Source: Arthrobacter sunyaminii
Lineage (GTDB): Bacteria > Actinomycetota > Actinomycetes > Actinomycetales > Micrococcaceae
Assembly (NCBI RefSeq): GCF_018866305.1
Contig: NZ_CP076456.1
Coordinates: 2,418,001-2,482,000 of the forward strand
Direction of reading: 5' to 3'
Length of the DNA stretch: 64,000 nucleotides
Of this stretch, positions 9,016-17,760 are shown piece after piece. Position 1 is the stretch's first letter. Every line of letters starts with the position of its first letter. The notes under the pieces are model-generated. The model saw nothing but the letters and a program-made list of their open reading frames with translations, made no database searches and had not been told where the DNA came from. Both the position numbers and the translations under genes were made by a program.

Positions 9016-9798
9016 ATGGTCACCATTGCCGCCTGCCAGGAGCTGCATCAGGACTGGCTGAGGAACCTCGCCGGCGTCACCCGCGGCCGTACCTTCTCCA
9101 CCCATGAGTCGGACTGGGCGTGGCTGCCGGCGAGGCGGCAGCTGGTGCTGCTGTACCCGCAGCGGATTTCACCGGCCGGCATTCGTCCCGGCCTGGCCGA
9201 GGGCATGCGGCTCGGTGCCCAAAGCGTTTCCGTATGGATGAACAACGCGGCAAGCTACGCTCCTTTGGAGGCGTTCGGTTTCCGCAGGGGTCCGCAGCCG
9301 CTGTGGATGAGCGCCCCGGTGTCTGCGCCGCAGCAGTACAGCGCGGCCGCGGCGGCCCTGGACCCGGATCCTCCTGAGGTCACCGGGCCCGACGCCGACG
9401 AGCTTGCTGCCGGCCGTACCCACCCGCGCACCGCCTGGCACCTGACCACACGGGGTGACGGGAAGCTGACGGGCCGTGCCTGGGTGTACGATCCAACCGC
9501 CGCCGACCAGCCGTCCAACACACCGGATCCAATCACCGGCAGGCCCGGCATTCCCGCGGCACCGGCACGGAAACCCCGTAAAGGATCCCTGGCCGGAATT
9601 TTCGGTTTGTCCGTTGGACCTTCCAGCCGGCGCAGCGGCTACGGTACGGCCCTGCTGAGCCGCGCGGCTGCAGTGGCGGCCGCTGCCGGCGCCGACCGGC
9701 TGGCCATTAACGCTGCACCGGGAGGCGCCGAACTGTGCGCGGCCCGGGGATTCGAACTGATCGGCCGCGGACAATACCTGTTCCTGGACCTGCGCTAA
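9016..9798 (+). CDS. GNAT-family N-acetyltransferase
   Basis: A 260-aa protein with a recognisable GNAT core in its C-terminal half: LAGIFGLSVGPSSRRSGYG, where R/Q-x-x-G-x-G/A is represented by RRSGYGTALL, then a helix and the terminal strand. The N-terminal half (VWMNNAASYAPLEAFGFRRG) resembles a second, degenerate GNAT unit, so it may be a tandem-domain enzyme. The substrate is unknown. The gene follows the M3 peptidase by six bases. Confidence 0.75.
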   Translation: MVTIAACQELHQDWLRNLAGVTRGRTFSTHESDWAWLPARRQLVLLYPQRISPAGIRPGLAEGMRLGAQSVSVWMNNAASYAPLEAFGFRRGPQPLWMSAPVSAPQQYSAAAAALDPDPPEVTGPDADELAAGRTHPRTAWHLTTRGDGKLTGRAWVYDPTAADQPSNTPDPITGRPGIPAAPARKPRKGSLAGIFGLSVGPSSRRSGYGTALLSRAAAVAAAAGADRLAINAAPGGAELCAARGFELIGRGQYLFLDLR

Positions 9799-9837
9799 GC
9801 GGGCTACCAGCCGGGAGCACCCGGCCGGAGCCCGCTT
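9797..9837. terminator. Bidirectional terminator-like hairpin
   Basis: AAGCGGGCT and AGCCCGCTT form a perfect 9-bp stem, with an inner GCCGG/CCGGC stem. It overlaps the GNAT stop codon and lies 20 bases from the stop of the convergent nuclease-STAND gene, as expected for a shared terminator. Confidence 0.75.
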
Positions 9838-9857
9838 CCACCTTCAGATGGTCTTCC

Positions 9858-12800
9858 TCAGCCAAAGATTGCGATCTCGATTATGGGTCCGTCCGGGTCG
9901 ATGATGTGTTGATCTGATCCCTCGTATGCGGAACCCACTAGCACGTTCCTTCGGTCAGCTGCGAACCCTGGCGAGACGATCACCTCCCGAAGACGCACTG
10001 TTGCAGGAACGCTGTTGGCGTCCTCCCACTCCATCCACCAGGTTTCCCTCATTGGTGACCAGGCAAGCACCGGGGATTCCCCGCCAATGAGGAGCCCCGC
10101 TCCATTCTCATCACACACCCACCGACCTGCTAAGCCAGAGGGGGGCATGTGTTCGACATGGGAGCTGTCCATCGCTGCAAAGACTCTTCGCTGCGGCCCT
10201 TGGGCAGTCCAAACACCACCAAGACCCCACGCACGGAGCGGAACAATGGGAGCTCCGGAGGCTGACTGCCGGAGACGAACGATCCGCTGGCACGCGGCGA
10301 TAGCCAAAAGCGAACCTTCGGGATGAGGAGCCAGGTGGGTGGGCGCTATCGCCTGCCCAGCCAGGGCTTCAACCCGGGCAGAACTCTCTTCGAGGTCATG
10401 ATCCAGCACACGGGTCACAACCCCGCACAACTCCAGCGTCACGGAATCGTCCGTCTGGTGGGGCCGCAAAGCATCAACGAGCGAATCCATCTGTCGGCAG
10501 AACTCAAGCGCTTCCATATCGAACATCTCTAGAACCCGGAAGGCGGCCGTCCGCCATGCGTTGAGAACCTCAACCCACCCAGCACTCAATCCGATGGCAC
10601 GTGCATCCGCCTGTACGAGCGCCTCACGGAACGCGTCGATTGATTCTTCGTAACGCTCCAGCGAGGCGAGGGCATCACCACGGAGGAAGAGCAGTTGGAG
10701 ATGGACCGCGGGGCTGGTCTCCACCCGCAACCGTTCCTCGATGCCACCCAGCGTTGCCGAGTCGTTGTTGCCGAGGGACCTCAATTGATCGTGAAACTCC
10801 CGGAAAGCCGAGCCGGCCTTGACATCGGGGAACGAGTCAACCAGGAACGAGATCCACCGGTCCGTGACCTCGACACTGAGCCAGCTATCGGAACCTGCGA
10901 GTAACTGGACGTTCTCGTAGACCTGAGTGGCGGCTTGTGCCACCGAATGGTGGGTGCCCAGGTCGATGGCGCACCTGCCCAGATAGTAAATGGCGGAATC
11001 AATGGTTTGGCGGATTTCACCGATGGGAGCGTTGTTTTGGATCTGGATTGACGAGATGTTGGAATGAATGATGGCCCGGAGCACGGGGGCATCTAGGTCC
11101 AATCGATCCATGGTCCCTAGCTCCTGACGATAGAGGGACTGCGCCGATTCCGGGTCACCTCGGTGTGCGAACATGTTTGCCATGTTCCCAATCAAGGTAA
11201 TGCCCTCGGGCGTGTATGCCCTGAAGAGTTCGGAGAAATCGATTGTCGTCAATGCCGAGGTGGCAAGCCGCTCAGCATTGTTGAATTTATAGGTGTCGAC
11301 TGCGGACCTGATTTGATCGCTCAGGACCAGCTGGAGCAGTCCGAGGACCCGTAATCGCGCTGTGTTGCTGTGGTGTCCCCGAACGACATCGAGGACGATG
11401 TCATTGGTACGTACCAGGTCGCCCCCTGCGGTTTCGGGGGCTTGGACGCGATGGACCAACGACGCCATCGACAACTGTCGGACCGCGATCTCCACGTGTT
11501 GCTCAGTTTCAGATCCCGGTTCTGCGTCCTCTTCGTCAGCGAGCTGATATCTACCAGCCATTGATTCTGCCGCAACGGTTACTCCGCCAGCGAGCTGAAG
11601 CGGGGCCGAGCGAGGCGGGAGGTAAGCGAGGGTCTCTATAAGGGCCATGGCGCGCAAAGGGAGGCGGTCATCCCGCGATGTGACCGTGTCCAGCGCTATA
11701 GAGATTGCCTGAAGCAGCGAAGGGTGCGAGCGATAATCTGGCGGGACGAGAGTTTCGTCGTCGATGATGTGTTCCTTGAGCCGGTCCAGGTAGGCGTCAG
11801 TCATTTCAAGGCCGCGCCCGCTGTCTGCAAGGAACCCGCACGCAAGCTCGATGGCCAGCGGCCAATTCCCCAAAGCGCCGCAGAGCCTCAGCGCGTCCCT
11901 CTCAGCGTCGGCATCGAGGCTGGCAAGTTCGAGGCGTTCGCACAAGAGGGCGATCGCCTGCGGGTCTGTCATGGGGTGGAGCCGGTTACGGTGCCACTGC
12001 CCCCAGCCTGCCGAGTTGGTCGAGGTCGCGAGCAGGTCGATCGCTCCGACAACGGGGAGCCACGGAGCAACCGTCCGGTCGTCAGGTGCGTTGTCGAAAA
12101 CGAGCAGCCACGTCGCAGGTACTCTCGAGATCGTGAACTTGAATTGTTCAGCAACGATATCCGTCGAGGCATCCCTGGCGTCGATTCCGACGCAAGCCGA
12201 GACCGCCTCACGGATCGCCTCCGTACTATGTGCATCAATCCACAGGATCCGGTCGTAGTAGTGGCGCGCAGTATCCAAATACAGCCTCGCTACTGTCGAT
12301 TTGCCGATGCCTGACAGCCCCGTAAGGGCGACCCTTCGCACGGCTCCAACGGGCGGGCCACTGAACGTCTTGGTGATGCCCGCAAGTGCCTCGGTTCTGC
12401 CAATTGTCCGCGTTACGGGGACCGGGCCAAGGGGAACTCCCCAATCGATCTCTCCTGCGGCACCCGCTAGGACGAGGTTCGGCACGCCCAACAACCGCTC
12501 TAACCCGGCGCGGTCGAGACGGCGACCCTTCCGGCGGCTGGACAGGTGCAGGATTTGCGAAGTCAGGTATCCCACCAACACCTCCGCTGTGTGGCGACCC
12601 GTGCCATCACCGCGAAGTCTGCGCTGGTGTTGTGCCTTTCCCTCGATCTGGGAACGGAGAACGTCGAGATCAACGGGTTCACACAGAACAACGCACCGTG
12701 CAAGGCGGGAAACGTTTATGCCCGCGTCGATGGCTTCTGTGAGCCACCCCGGGGAGAGATGCGGACCGATGATCTCGATTACGCCGGGTGACGTCGCTGT

Positions 12801-13178
12801 CGACGGATCGAGCGACACAAGAGCGGAACGTAATGCCTCGCCTGCTGTCGTGAGACGCCTGTTCGTTCGGATGAGATAACGCTGTGAATCGTGTTCGATC
12901 AGTTGCAGAAGGATTCCGGCAATCTCGGGTACACCCATACGTTTTCCTTGTGGGCCGTCCACAGAAGACTTTGCTTGGACGGAGAGCAGCCTGATGCCGT
13001 CTGGATCAGTGATTGAGTAGTCAACAACGTCGGAAACGTGGTCTTCACTCTCCAAAACGAAATCCTCGGCAGGATGTTTCGCCATGTGGTCAAGGACATC
13101 CTCGACGGCGACCAGGTACTGATAGCCCAGTCCCGCAGCCGTGCCAACTCCACCTGAGGCATTTGAGATCTGAGACAT
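9858..13178 (-). CDS. Putative anti-phage NLR-like protein: Cap4-like nuclease + STAND/NB-ARC ATPase + helical repeats
   Basis: A 1,106-aa multidomain protein. Residues 1-125 resemble the Cap4/DUF4297 nuclease family: GLGYQYLVAVEDVL, then acidic ESEDHVSD (43-50) and QAK (68-70), the E/D...Q-x-K pattern of restriction-like nucleases. A P-loop ATPase follows, with Walker A GLSGIGKST (287-295, K293), Walker B LLVFDN (358-363), sensor-like ATSTNSAGW (384-392) and the NB-ARC GLPL-like GNWPLAIELA (437-446). About 600 helical residues consistent with TPR-like repeats come next, then a beta-rich C-terminus with several Trp. This is the effector-ATPase-sensor layout of Avs/STAND defence proteins. It is a single gene between hairpin terminators, interrupts the pdxT-pdxS region, and has somewhat lower GC than its neighbours. 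The activity and trigger are inferred, not shown. The start has no Shine-Dalgarno sequence. Confidence 0.75.
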   Translation of the reverse strand: MSQISNASGGVGTAAGLGYQYLVAVEDVLDHMAKHPAEDFVLESEDHVSDVVDYSITDPDGIRLLSVQAKSSVDGPQGKRMGVPEIAGILLQLIEHDSQRYLIRTNRRLTTAGEALRSALVSLDPSTATSPGVIEIIGPHLSPGWLTEAIDAGINVSRLARCVVLCEPVDLDVLRSQIEGKAQHQRRLRGDGTGRHTAEVLVGYLTSQILHLSSRRKGRRLDRAGLERLLGVPNLVLAGAAGEIDWGVPLGPVPVTRTIGRTEALAGITKTFSGPPVGAVRRVALTGLSGIGKSTVARLYLDTARHYYDRILWIDAHSTEAIREAVSACVGIDARDASTDIVAEQFKFTISRVPATWLLVFDNAPDDRTVAPWLPVVGAIDLLATSTNSAGWGQWHRNRLHPMTDPQAIALLCERLELASLDADAERDALRLCGALGNWPLAIELACGFLADSGRGLEMTDAYLDRLKEHIIDDETLVPPDYRSHPSLLQAISIALDTVTSRDDRLPLRAMALIETLAYLPPRSAPLQLAGGVTVAAESMAGRYQLADEEDAEPGSETEQHVEIAVRQLSMASLVHRVQAPETAGGDLVRTNDIVLDVVRGHHSNTARLRVLGLLQLVLSDQIRSAVDTYKFNNAERLATSALTTIDFSELFRAYTPEGITLIGNMANMFAHRGDPESAQSLYRQELGTMDRLDLDAPVLRAIIHSNISSIQIQNNAPIGEIRQTIDSAIYYLGRCAIDLGTHHSVAQAATQVYENVQLLAGSDSWLSVEVTDRWISFLVDSFPDVKAGSAFREFHDQLRSLGNNDSATLGGIEERLRVETSPAVHLQLLFLRGDALASLERYEESIDAFREALVQADARAIGLSAGWVEVLNAWRTAAFRVLEMFDMEALEFCRQMDSLVDALRPHQTDDSVTLELCGVVTRVLDHDLEESSARVEALAGQAIAPTHLAPHPEGSLLAIAACQRIVRLRQSASGAPIVPLRAWGLGGVWTAQGPQRRVFAAMDSSHVEHMPPSGLAGRWVCDENGAGLLIGGESPVLAWSPMRETWWMEWEDANSVPATVRLREVIVSPGFAADRRNVLVGSAYEGSDQHIIDPDGPIIEIAIFG

Positions 13179-13203
13179 TTAGACATTTAACCGACACTGC
13201 CAG

Positions 13204-13240
13204 GGGACGGCAATAGACCGGCTTCCTGGAATGCCGTCCC
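13204..13240. terminator. Hairpin between pdxS and the nuclease-STAND gene
   Basis: GGGACGGCA and TGCCGTCCC form a perfect 9-bp stem around a 19-base loop, 25 bases upstream of the STAND gene start. On the plus strand it is followed by AGTTTT. It probably isolates the STAND gene from pdxS transcription. Confidence 0.55.
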
Positions 13241-13254
13241 AGTTTTGCCGGAGA

Positions 13255-13297
13255 AGATCAGGCTGGGTCAAGGGCCGCCCCGTTCCCAGCCTGATCT
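13255..13297 (-). terminator. pdxS terminator hairpin
   Basis: AGATCAGGCTGGG and CCCAGCCTGATCT form a perfect 13-bp stem with a 17-base loop, 24 bases after the pdxS stop codon. On the minus strand it is followed by TCTCC, with no long U-tract. Confidence 0.7.
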
Positions 13298-13321
13298 CTG
13301 CGGAAGAACCAGTCCCTGAAG

Positions 13322-14263
13322 CTACCAGCCGCGTTCAGCCAGGCGGTGCGGCTGCGGGATCTCGTCCACGTTGATGCCCACCATGGCCTCACCGAGTCCG
13401 CGCGAGGCCTTGGCGACCTCATCGGCGTCGTCGAAGAAGGTGGTGGCCTTGACGATGGCTGCCGCACGCTGTGCGGGGTTGCCGGACTTGAAGATGCCCG
13501 AACCCACAAACACGCCGTCCGCGCCCAGCTGCATCATCATGGCGGCATCAGCGGGAGTGGCTATGCCGCCGGCAGTAAACAGCACCACCGGAAGCTTCCC
13601 GGCCGCGGCCACCTCTTTGACGAGCTCATAGGGGGCCTGCAGTTCCTTGGCCGCGACGTACAGTTCGTCCTCGGGCAGCGAGGACAGCCGGGCAATCTCG
13701 GAACGGATGGTGCGCATGTGCATGGTGGCGTTGGAAACGTCCCCCGTGCCGGCCTCGCCCTTGGAGCGGATCATGGCCGCGCCCTCGTTGATCCGCCGCA
13801 GGGCTTCGCCCAGGTTCGTGGCGCCGCAAACAAAGGGAACCGTGAATTTCCATTTGTCGATGTGGTTGGCGTAATCGGCCGGGGTCAGGACCTCGGATTC
13901 GTCGATGTAGTCGACACCGAGGGACTGCAGGACCTGGGCTTCCACAAAGTGCCCGATGCGGGCCTTGGCCATGACGGGAATGGAGACGGTGTCGATGATG
14001 CTGTCGATCATGTCCGGATCGCTCATCCGGGAGACACCGCCCTGCGCGCGGATATCGGCAGGCACGCGCTCCAGCGCCATGACGGCCACGGCGCCCGCGT
14101 CTTCGGCAATGCGTGCCTGTTCGGCGGTGACCACATCCATGATCACACCGCCTTTGAGCATTTCGGCGATGCCGCGCTTGACCCGGCTGCTGCCGGTGAC
14201 CGGAGACAGGGAACCGGACGCGGAAACAGGCACGGGCATGCCCTGGGGCTCTGGAATGTTCAT
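13322..14263 (-). CDS. pdxS: Pyridoxal 5'-phosphate synthase lyase subunit PdxS
   Basis: A 313-aa TIM-barrel protein that makes PLP from ribose 5-phosphate, glyceraldehyde 3-phosphate and ammonia supplied by PdxT. The Schiff-base lysine is K100 in [10 protein letters not shown], the catalytic Asp is in GGVIMDV, and the phosphate loop [15 protein letters not shown] is intact. The ATG at 14263 follows AAGGTGAG at good spacing; a longer frame adds only unrelated residues. The sequence is highly conserved and of normal length. Confidence 0.97.
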   Translation of the reverse strand: MNIPEPQGMPVPVSASGSLSPVTGSSRVKRGIAEMLKGGVIMDVVTAEQARIAEDAGAVAVMALERVPADIRAQGGVSRMSDPDMIDSIIDTVSIPVMAKARIGHFVEAQVLQSLGVDYIDESEVLTPADYANHIDKWKFTVPFVCGATNLGEALRRINEGAAMIRSKGEAGTGDVSNATMHMRTIRSEIARLSSLPEDELYVAAKELQAPYELVKEVAAAGKLPVVLFTAGGIATPADAAMMMQLGADGVFVGSGIFKSGNPAQRAAAIVKATTFFDDADEVAKASRGLGEAMVGINVDEIPQPHRLAERGW

Positions 14264-14343
14264 GGAACTTCTCACCTTCGCGAAAAACCAATGCAGCGAT
14301 CGCTGCTGCCCCAAGCCTAGGCTTTCAACGTCCCGTTAAGCAG

Positions 14344-14380
14344 GCGGCCCGCCGCCGGATTGCTTCCGGTGACGGGCCGC
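14344..14380 (-). terminator. Terminator-like hairpin after pgsA
   Basis: GCGGCCCG and CGGGCCGC form an 8-bp stem with an inner CCGG/CCGG pairing, 36 bases downstream of the pgsA stop on the minus strand and upstream of pdxS. It suggests pdxS is transcribed separately. Confidence 0.6.
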
Positions 14381-14416
14381 TGGGAATTGCCTGTATTGCT
14401 GAGGACGATGCTGTGG

Positions 14417-15031
14417 CTATCCGGCCTTGGGCAGCGCCTGCCGCCGGACCGCCAGCATCCGCTGGGCAATGGTGACGCAGCTGGCTGCGCAGAGGAGCAC
14501 CAGGACCACCAGCAGCAGGATTTCTGGAACGCCCAGACCCACCAGGCCGGTGGCCACCAGCAGGGAGACTAGTCGTTCCGCGCGCTCGGCAATGCCCACG
14601 TTGGCGTTGAATCCCAGTGACTCCGCTTTGGCCCGGATGTAGGAAACCAGCATGCCCAGCACCAGGGCAATGATGGCGGCGATGCCGATGGCGTCGTTGC
14701 TGCCGCCGGTGAAGAACCAGATGCTTACCCCGGCAAACAGGGCGCCGTCGGCGAAGCGGTCCAGGGTTGAGTCCAGGAATCCGCCCCATTTTCCGGTCCG
14801 TGCCTGCTGGCGGGCCATGATGCCGTCAATGACGTCGGAAAAGATGAACGCGGTAATGAACAGGGTTCCCCAGAACAACTGTCCCAGCGGGTAGAACACC
14901 AGCCCGCCGATCATCACACCCAACGTTCCGGCGATGGTGACCATGTCCGGTGTGATCCCGCGGCGCAGCAGCCAGCTGGCCAGCGGGGTGAAAACGGCAG
15001 TGAAGAATCCCCGCGCGTATTTATTGAGCAC
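14417..15031 (-). CDS. pgsA: Phosphatidylinositol phosphate synthase (CDP-alcohol phosphatidyltransferase)
   Basis: A 204-aa membrane enzyme with the CDP-alcohol phosphotransferase signature D-G-x2-A-R-x8-G-x3-D-x3-D, seen as DGIMARQQARTG followed by GGFLDSTLDR (about 68-90), and six hydrophobic segments. Its place next to a HIT protein and thrS matches mycobacterial pgsA1, which makes phosphatidylinositol phosphate from CDP-diacylglycerol and inositol 1-phosphate. The mycobacterial neighbours patA and pimA are not present next to it. It starts three bases after the HIT stop, so the two are probably co-translated. Confidence 0.9.
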   Translation of the reverse strand: MLNKYARGFFTAVFTPLASWLLRRGITPDMVTIAGTLGVMIGGLVFYPLGQLFWGTLFITAFIFSDVIDGIMARQQARTGKWGGFLDSTLDRFADGALFAGVSIWFFTGGSNDAIGIAAIIALVLGMLVSYIRAKAESLGFNANVGIAERAERLVSLLVATGLVGLGVPEILLLVVLVLLCAASCVTIAQRMLAVRRQALPKAG

Positions 15032-15034
15032 GGG

Positions 15035-15646
15035 TCAGTCCTCGCTGTCCTGGCCGGAGCCGCTGGCCGGCCAGGCGTCGGCCACCTGCTGCCGGACGTC
15101 GCCCAGCGTCTGGGTGATGGCCTTAGTCTGCGCGATGATCGGCAGGAAGTTTCCGTCCCCGCCCCAGCGCGGCACAATGTGCTGGTGCAGGTGGGCGGCG
15201 ATACCCGCTCCCCCGGTGACGCCCTGGTTCATGCCCAGGTTGAAGCCGCTGGGGTTGGAGACTTTCCGCAGCACGCGCATGGCGGTCTGGGTCAGCGACG
15301 CAATCTCGGCCGTTTCCCGCTCATCAATGTCCGTGTAATCCGGCACGTGCCGGTACGGGCAGACGAGCAGGTGCCCGGCGTTGTACGGAAACAGGTTGAG
15401 GATCACAAAGGCGTACTTGCCGCGGTGGACAATCAGTGATTCCTCGTCGGAGCGGCCAGGCGCGGCACAGAACGGGCAGTTGTGCTCCGAGGAGACCTGT
15501 TCCTGCCCGCCCTTGATGTACGCCAGGCGGTGCGGCGTCCACAGGCGTGCAAATGAATCCGGCACGCCCGCAAGCTCGAATGAGTCGGTGACTGCGGCAT
15601 CCCCGGGATAGGGACTGCCGCCGTCGTCCTGGCTGCTGTTTTCCAT
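15035..15646 (-). CDS. HIT domain protein (Ap4A phosphorylase/hydrolase-like)
   Basis: A 203-aa histidine-triad protein, nucleotide-binding and probably acting on dinucleoside polyphosphates; the mycobacterial homolog at this position (between thrS and pgsA) is an Ap4A phosphorylase. The triad HLHQHIVPRW is present, along with the upstream Cys pair of HNCPFCAAPG, which may bind zinc. The ATG at 15646 follows AGGAG with normal spacing. It is 22 bases downstream of thrS. Threonyl-tRNA synthetase is a source of Ap4A, which fits the linkage. Confidence 0.9.
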   Translation of the reverse strand: MENSSQDDGGSPYPGDAAVTDSFELAGVPDSFARLWTPHRLAYIKGGQEQVSSEHNCPFCAAPGRSDEESLIVHRGKYAFVILNLFPYNAGHLLVCPYRHVPDYTDIDERETAEIASLTQTAMRVLRKVSNPSGFNLGMNQGVTGGAGIAAHLHQHIVPRWGGDGNFLPIIAQTKAITQTLGDVRQQVADAWPASGSGQDSED

Positions 15647-15668
15647 CTGCACTCCTGCCGCCGCCGTC

Positions 15669-17681
15669 CTACTTGTCCCGGTTCCGTACGGCTTCGACAA
15701 TCCGCTTGACGGCCTCTTCCACGGGCACGCCGTTGTCCTGGCTGCCGTCGCGGAAGCGGAAGGACACTGCTCCGGCATCGGCATCGTCGCCGCCGGCAAT
15801 CAGGACAAACGGAATCTTGTCCTTGGAGGCGGTGCGGATCTTCTTCGGGAAGCGGTCGGTTCCGGTGTCCACCTGGGCGCGGATGCCGGCGGCCTTGAGC
15901 TTGTCGACGACGTCGAACATGTAGTCGTTGAACGCCTCGGCCACGGGGATGCCAACCACCTGAACCGGTGCCAGCCAGGCCGGGAACGCGCCGGCGTAGT
16001 GCTCGGTCAGCACTGCCATGAAGCGTTCCACGGAACCGAACAGGGCGCGGTGGATCATGACCGGACGCTGGCGGGTGCCGTCGGCGGCCTGGTACTCGAG
16101 CTCGAAGCGTTCGGGCAGGTTGAAGTCCAGCTGGATGGTGGACATCTGCCAGGTGCGGCCAATGGCGTCGCGGGCCTGGACGGAGATCTTGGGGCCGTAG
16201 AACGCGGCTCCGCCCGGATCCGGGACCAGGTCCAGGCCGGATTCTTCGGCCACCTCGGCCAGGGTGCGGGTGGCTTCCTCCCACACGTCGTCGGAGCCGA
16301 CGTACTTCTCCGGATCCTTGGTGGACAGTTCCAGGTAGAAGTCATCCAGGCCGTAGTCCTTGAGCAGGTCCAGGACGAAGTTCAGCGTAGTGGTCAGCTC
16401 GTCCTTCATCTGCTCGCGGGTGCAGTAGATGTGGGCGTCGTCCTGGGTCATGCCGCGCACGCGCGTCAGGCCGTGGATCACGCCGGACTTTTCGTAGCGG
16501 TACACGGAACCGAATTCGAACAGCCGCAGCGGCAGCTCGCGGTAGGACCGTCCGCGGGAGCGGAAGATCAGGTTGTGCATGGGGCAGTTCATCGGCTTTA
16601 GGTAGTAGTCCTGGCCGGGCTTGGTGACCTCGCCGGTTTCCGGGTCGGTGACCTCGTCCACGTGCATGGGAGGGAACATGCCGTCGCGGTACCAGTCCAG
16701 GTGGCCGGAGACCTCGTACAGGTGGCCCTTGGTGATGTGCGGGGTGTAGACGAACTCGTAGCCGGCTTCGGTGTGCCGCTGGCGGGAGTAGTCCTCCATG
16801 GCCTTGCGGATGATGCCGCCCTTGGGGTGGAACACCGGCAGGCCGGAGCCCAGTTCATCCGGGAAGGAGAACAGGTCCAGTTCGGTGCCCAGCTTGCGGT
16901 GGTCGCGGCGCTCGGCCTCGGCCAGGCGTTCCTGGTACGCCTTCAGGGCGTCCTTGGTGGGCCAGGCGGTGCCGTAGATGCGCTGCAGCTGCTGGTTCTT
17001 CTGGTCGCCGAGCCAGTAGGCGGCGGAGGAACGGGTCAGCGCAAAGGCGTTGGAGATCAGCTTGGTGTTCGGCAGGTGCGGGCCGCGGCACAGGTCGCAC
17101 CAGATGACGTCGCCGGACTTGCGGTCCACGTTGTCGTAGATGGTGATTTCACCGGCGCCGACCTCGATGTTCGCGCCCTCGCCGGCTTCGTCTGCGCCGT
17201 CCTTTTTGCCCAGCAGTTCCAGCTTGTACGGCTCGTTGGCCATGGCTTCGCGGGCTTCTTCTTCACTCACCACGCGGCGGACAATTTTTTGGTTCGAGTT
17301 GATGATCTTCTGCATCATCTTCTCGAGGGTCTTCAGGTCCTCGGGGGTGAACGGCTCGGCAACGTCGAAGTCGAAGTAGAAACCGTCCTTGATGTACGGG
17401 CCAATGCCGAGCTTGGCGTCCGGACGCAGCTGCTGCACGGCCTGGGCCATGACATGGGCGGTGGAGTGGCGCAGCACGTTCAGTCCGTCTTCGGAGTCGA
17501 TGGTCACGGCTTCAACGGCGGAGCCCGGGACAAGCTCCGTGTCCAGATCCTTCAGGACACCGTCCACGCGCATGACGACGACGTCGCGGCGGTCGAAGAA
17601 CAGCTGTGCACCTGTGGTGCCAGTATCCACCGTGGTCTCCTCGTCGTTGACGATGAGGGTGAACTTCTCTGGCACTGACAC
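15669..17681 (-). CDS. thrS: Threonine--tRNA ligase
   Basis: A 670-aa class II aminoacyl-tRNA synthetase. It has an N-terminal TGS domain (about 1-65), the editing/SAD domain with [12 protein letters not shown] and CRGPHLPNT, the catalytic core with motif 2 and the zinc ligand Cys in [10 protein letters not shown], and a C-terminal anticodon-binding domain ending near AVRNRDK. The length is normal. It leads the thrS-HIT-pgsA run on the minus strand. No T-box leader was recognised upstream. Confidence 0.97.
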   Translation of the reverse strand: MSVPEKFTLIVNDEETTVDTGTTGAQLFFDRRDVVVMRVDGVLKDLDTELVPGSAVEAVTIDSEDGLNVLRHSTAHVMAQAVQQLRPDAKLGIGPYIKDGFYFDFDVAEPFTPEDLKTLEKMMQKIINSNQKIVRRVVSEEEAREAMANEPYKLELLGKKDGADEAGEGANIEVGAGEITIYDNVDRKSGDVIWCDLCRGPHLPNTKLISNAFALTRSSAAYWLGDQKNQQLQRIYGTAWPTKDALKAYQERLAEAERRDHRKLGTELDLFSFPDELGSGLPVFHPKGGIIRKAMEDYSRQRHTEAGYEFVYTPHITKGHLYEVSGHLDWYRDGMFPPMHVDEVTDPETGEVTKPGQDYYLKPMNCPMHNLIFRSRGRSYRELPLRLFEFGSVYRYEKSGVIHGLTRVRGMTQDDAHIYCTREQMKDELTTTLNFVLDLLKDYGLDDFYLELSTKDPEKYVGSDDVWEEATRTLAEVAEESGLDLVPDPGGAAFYGPKISVQARDAIGRTWQMSTIQLDFNLPERFELEYQAADGTRQRPVMIHRALFGSVERFMAVLTEHYAGAFPAWLAPVQVVGIPVAEAFNDYMFDVVDKLKAAGIRAQVDTGTDRFPKKIRTASKDKIPFVLIAGGDDADAGAVSFRFRDGSQDNGVPVEEAVKRIVEAVRNRDK

Positions 17682-17760
17682 GGTTGTCTCCTAGATTTCG
17701 TTGTATGGCGTCTGCGGCACGGCCTGGACACGGCCGGCTCTTTTCTGCGCCCCTTTGATG

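Noticed and set aside
17682..17760. Possible attenuator or T-box between thrS and dnaE2
   Set aside because: Only a weak short dyad around CGGCC is present and it lies upstream of thrS without a T-box core.
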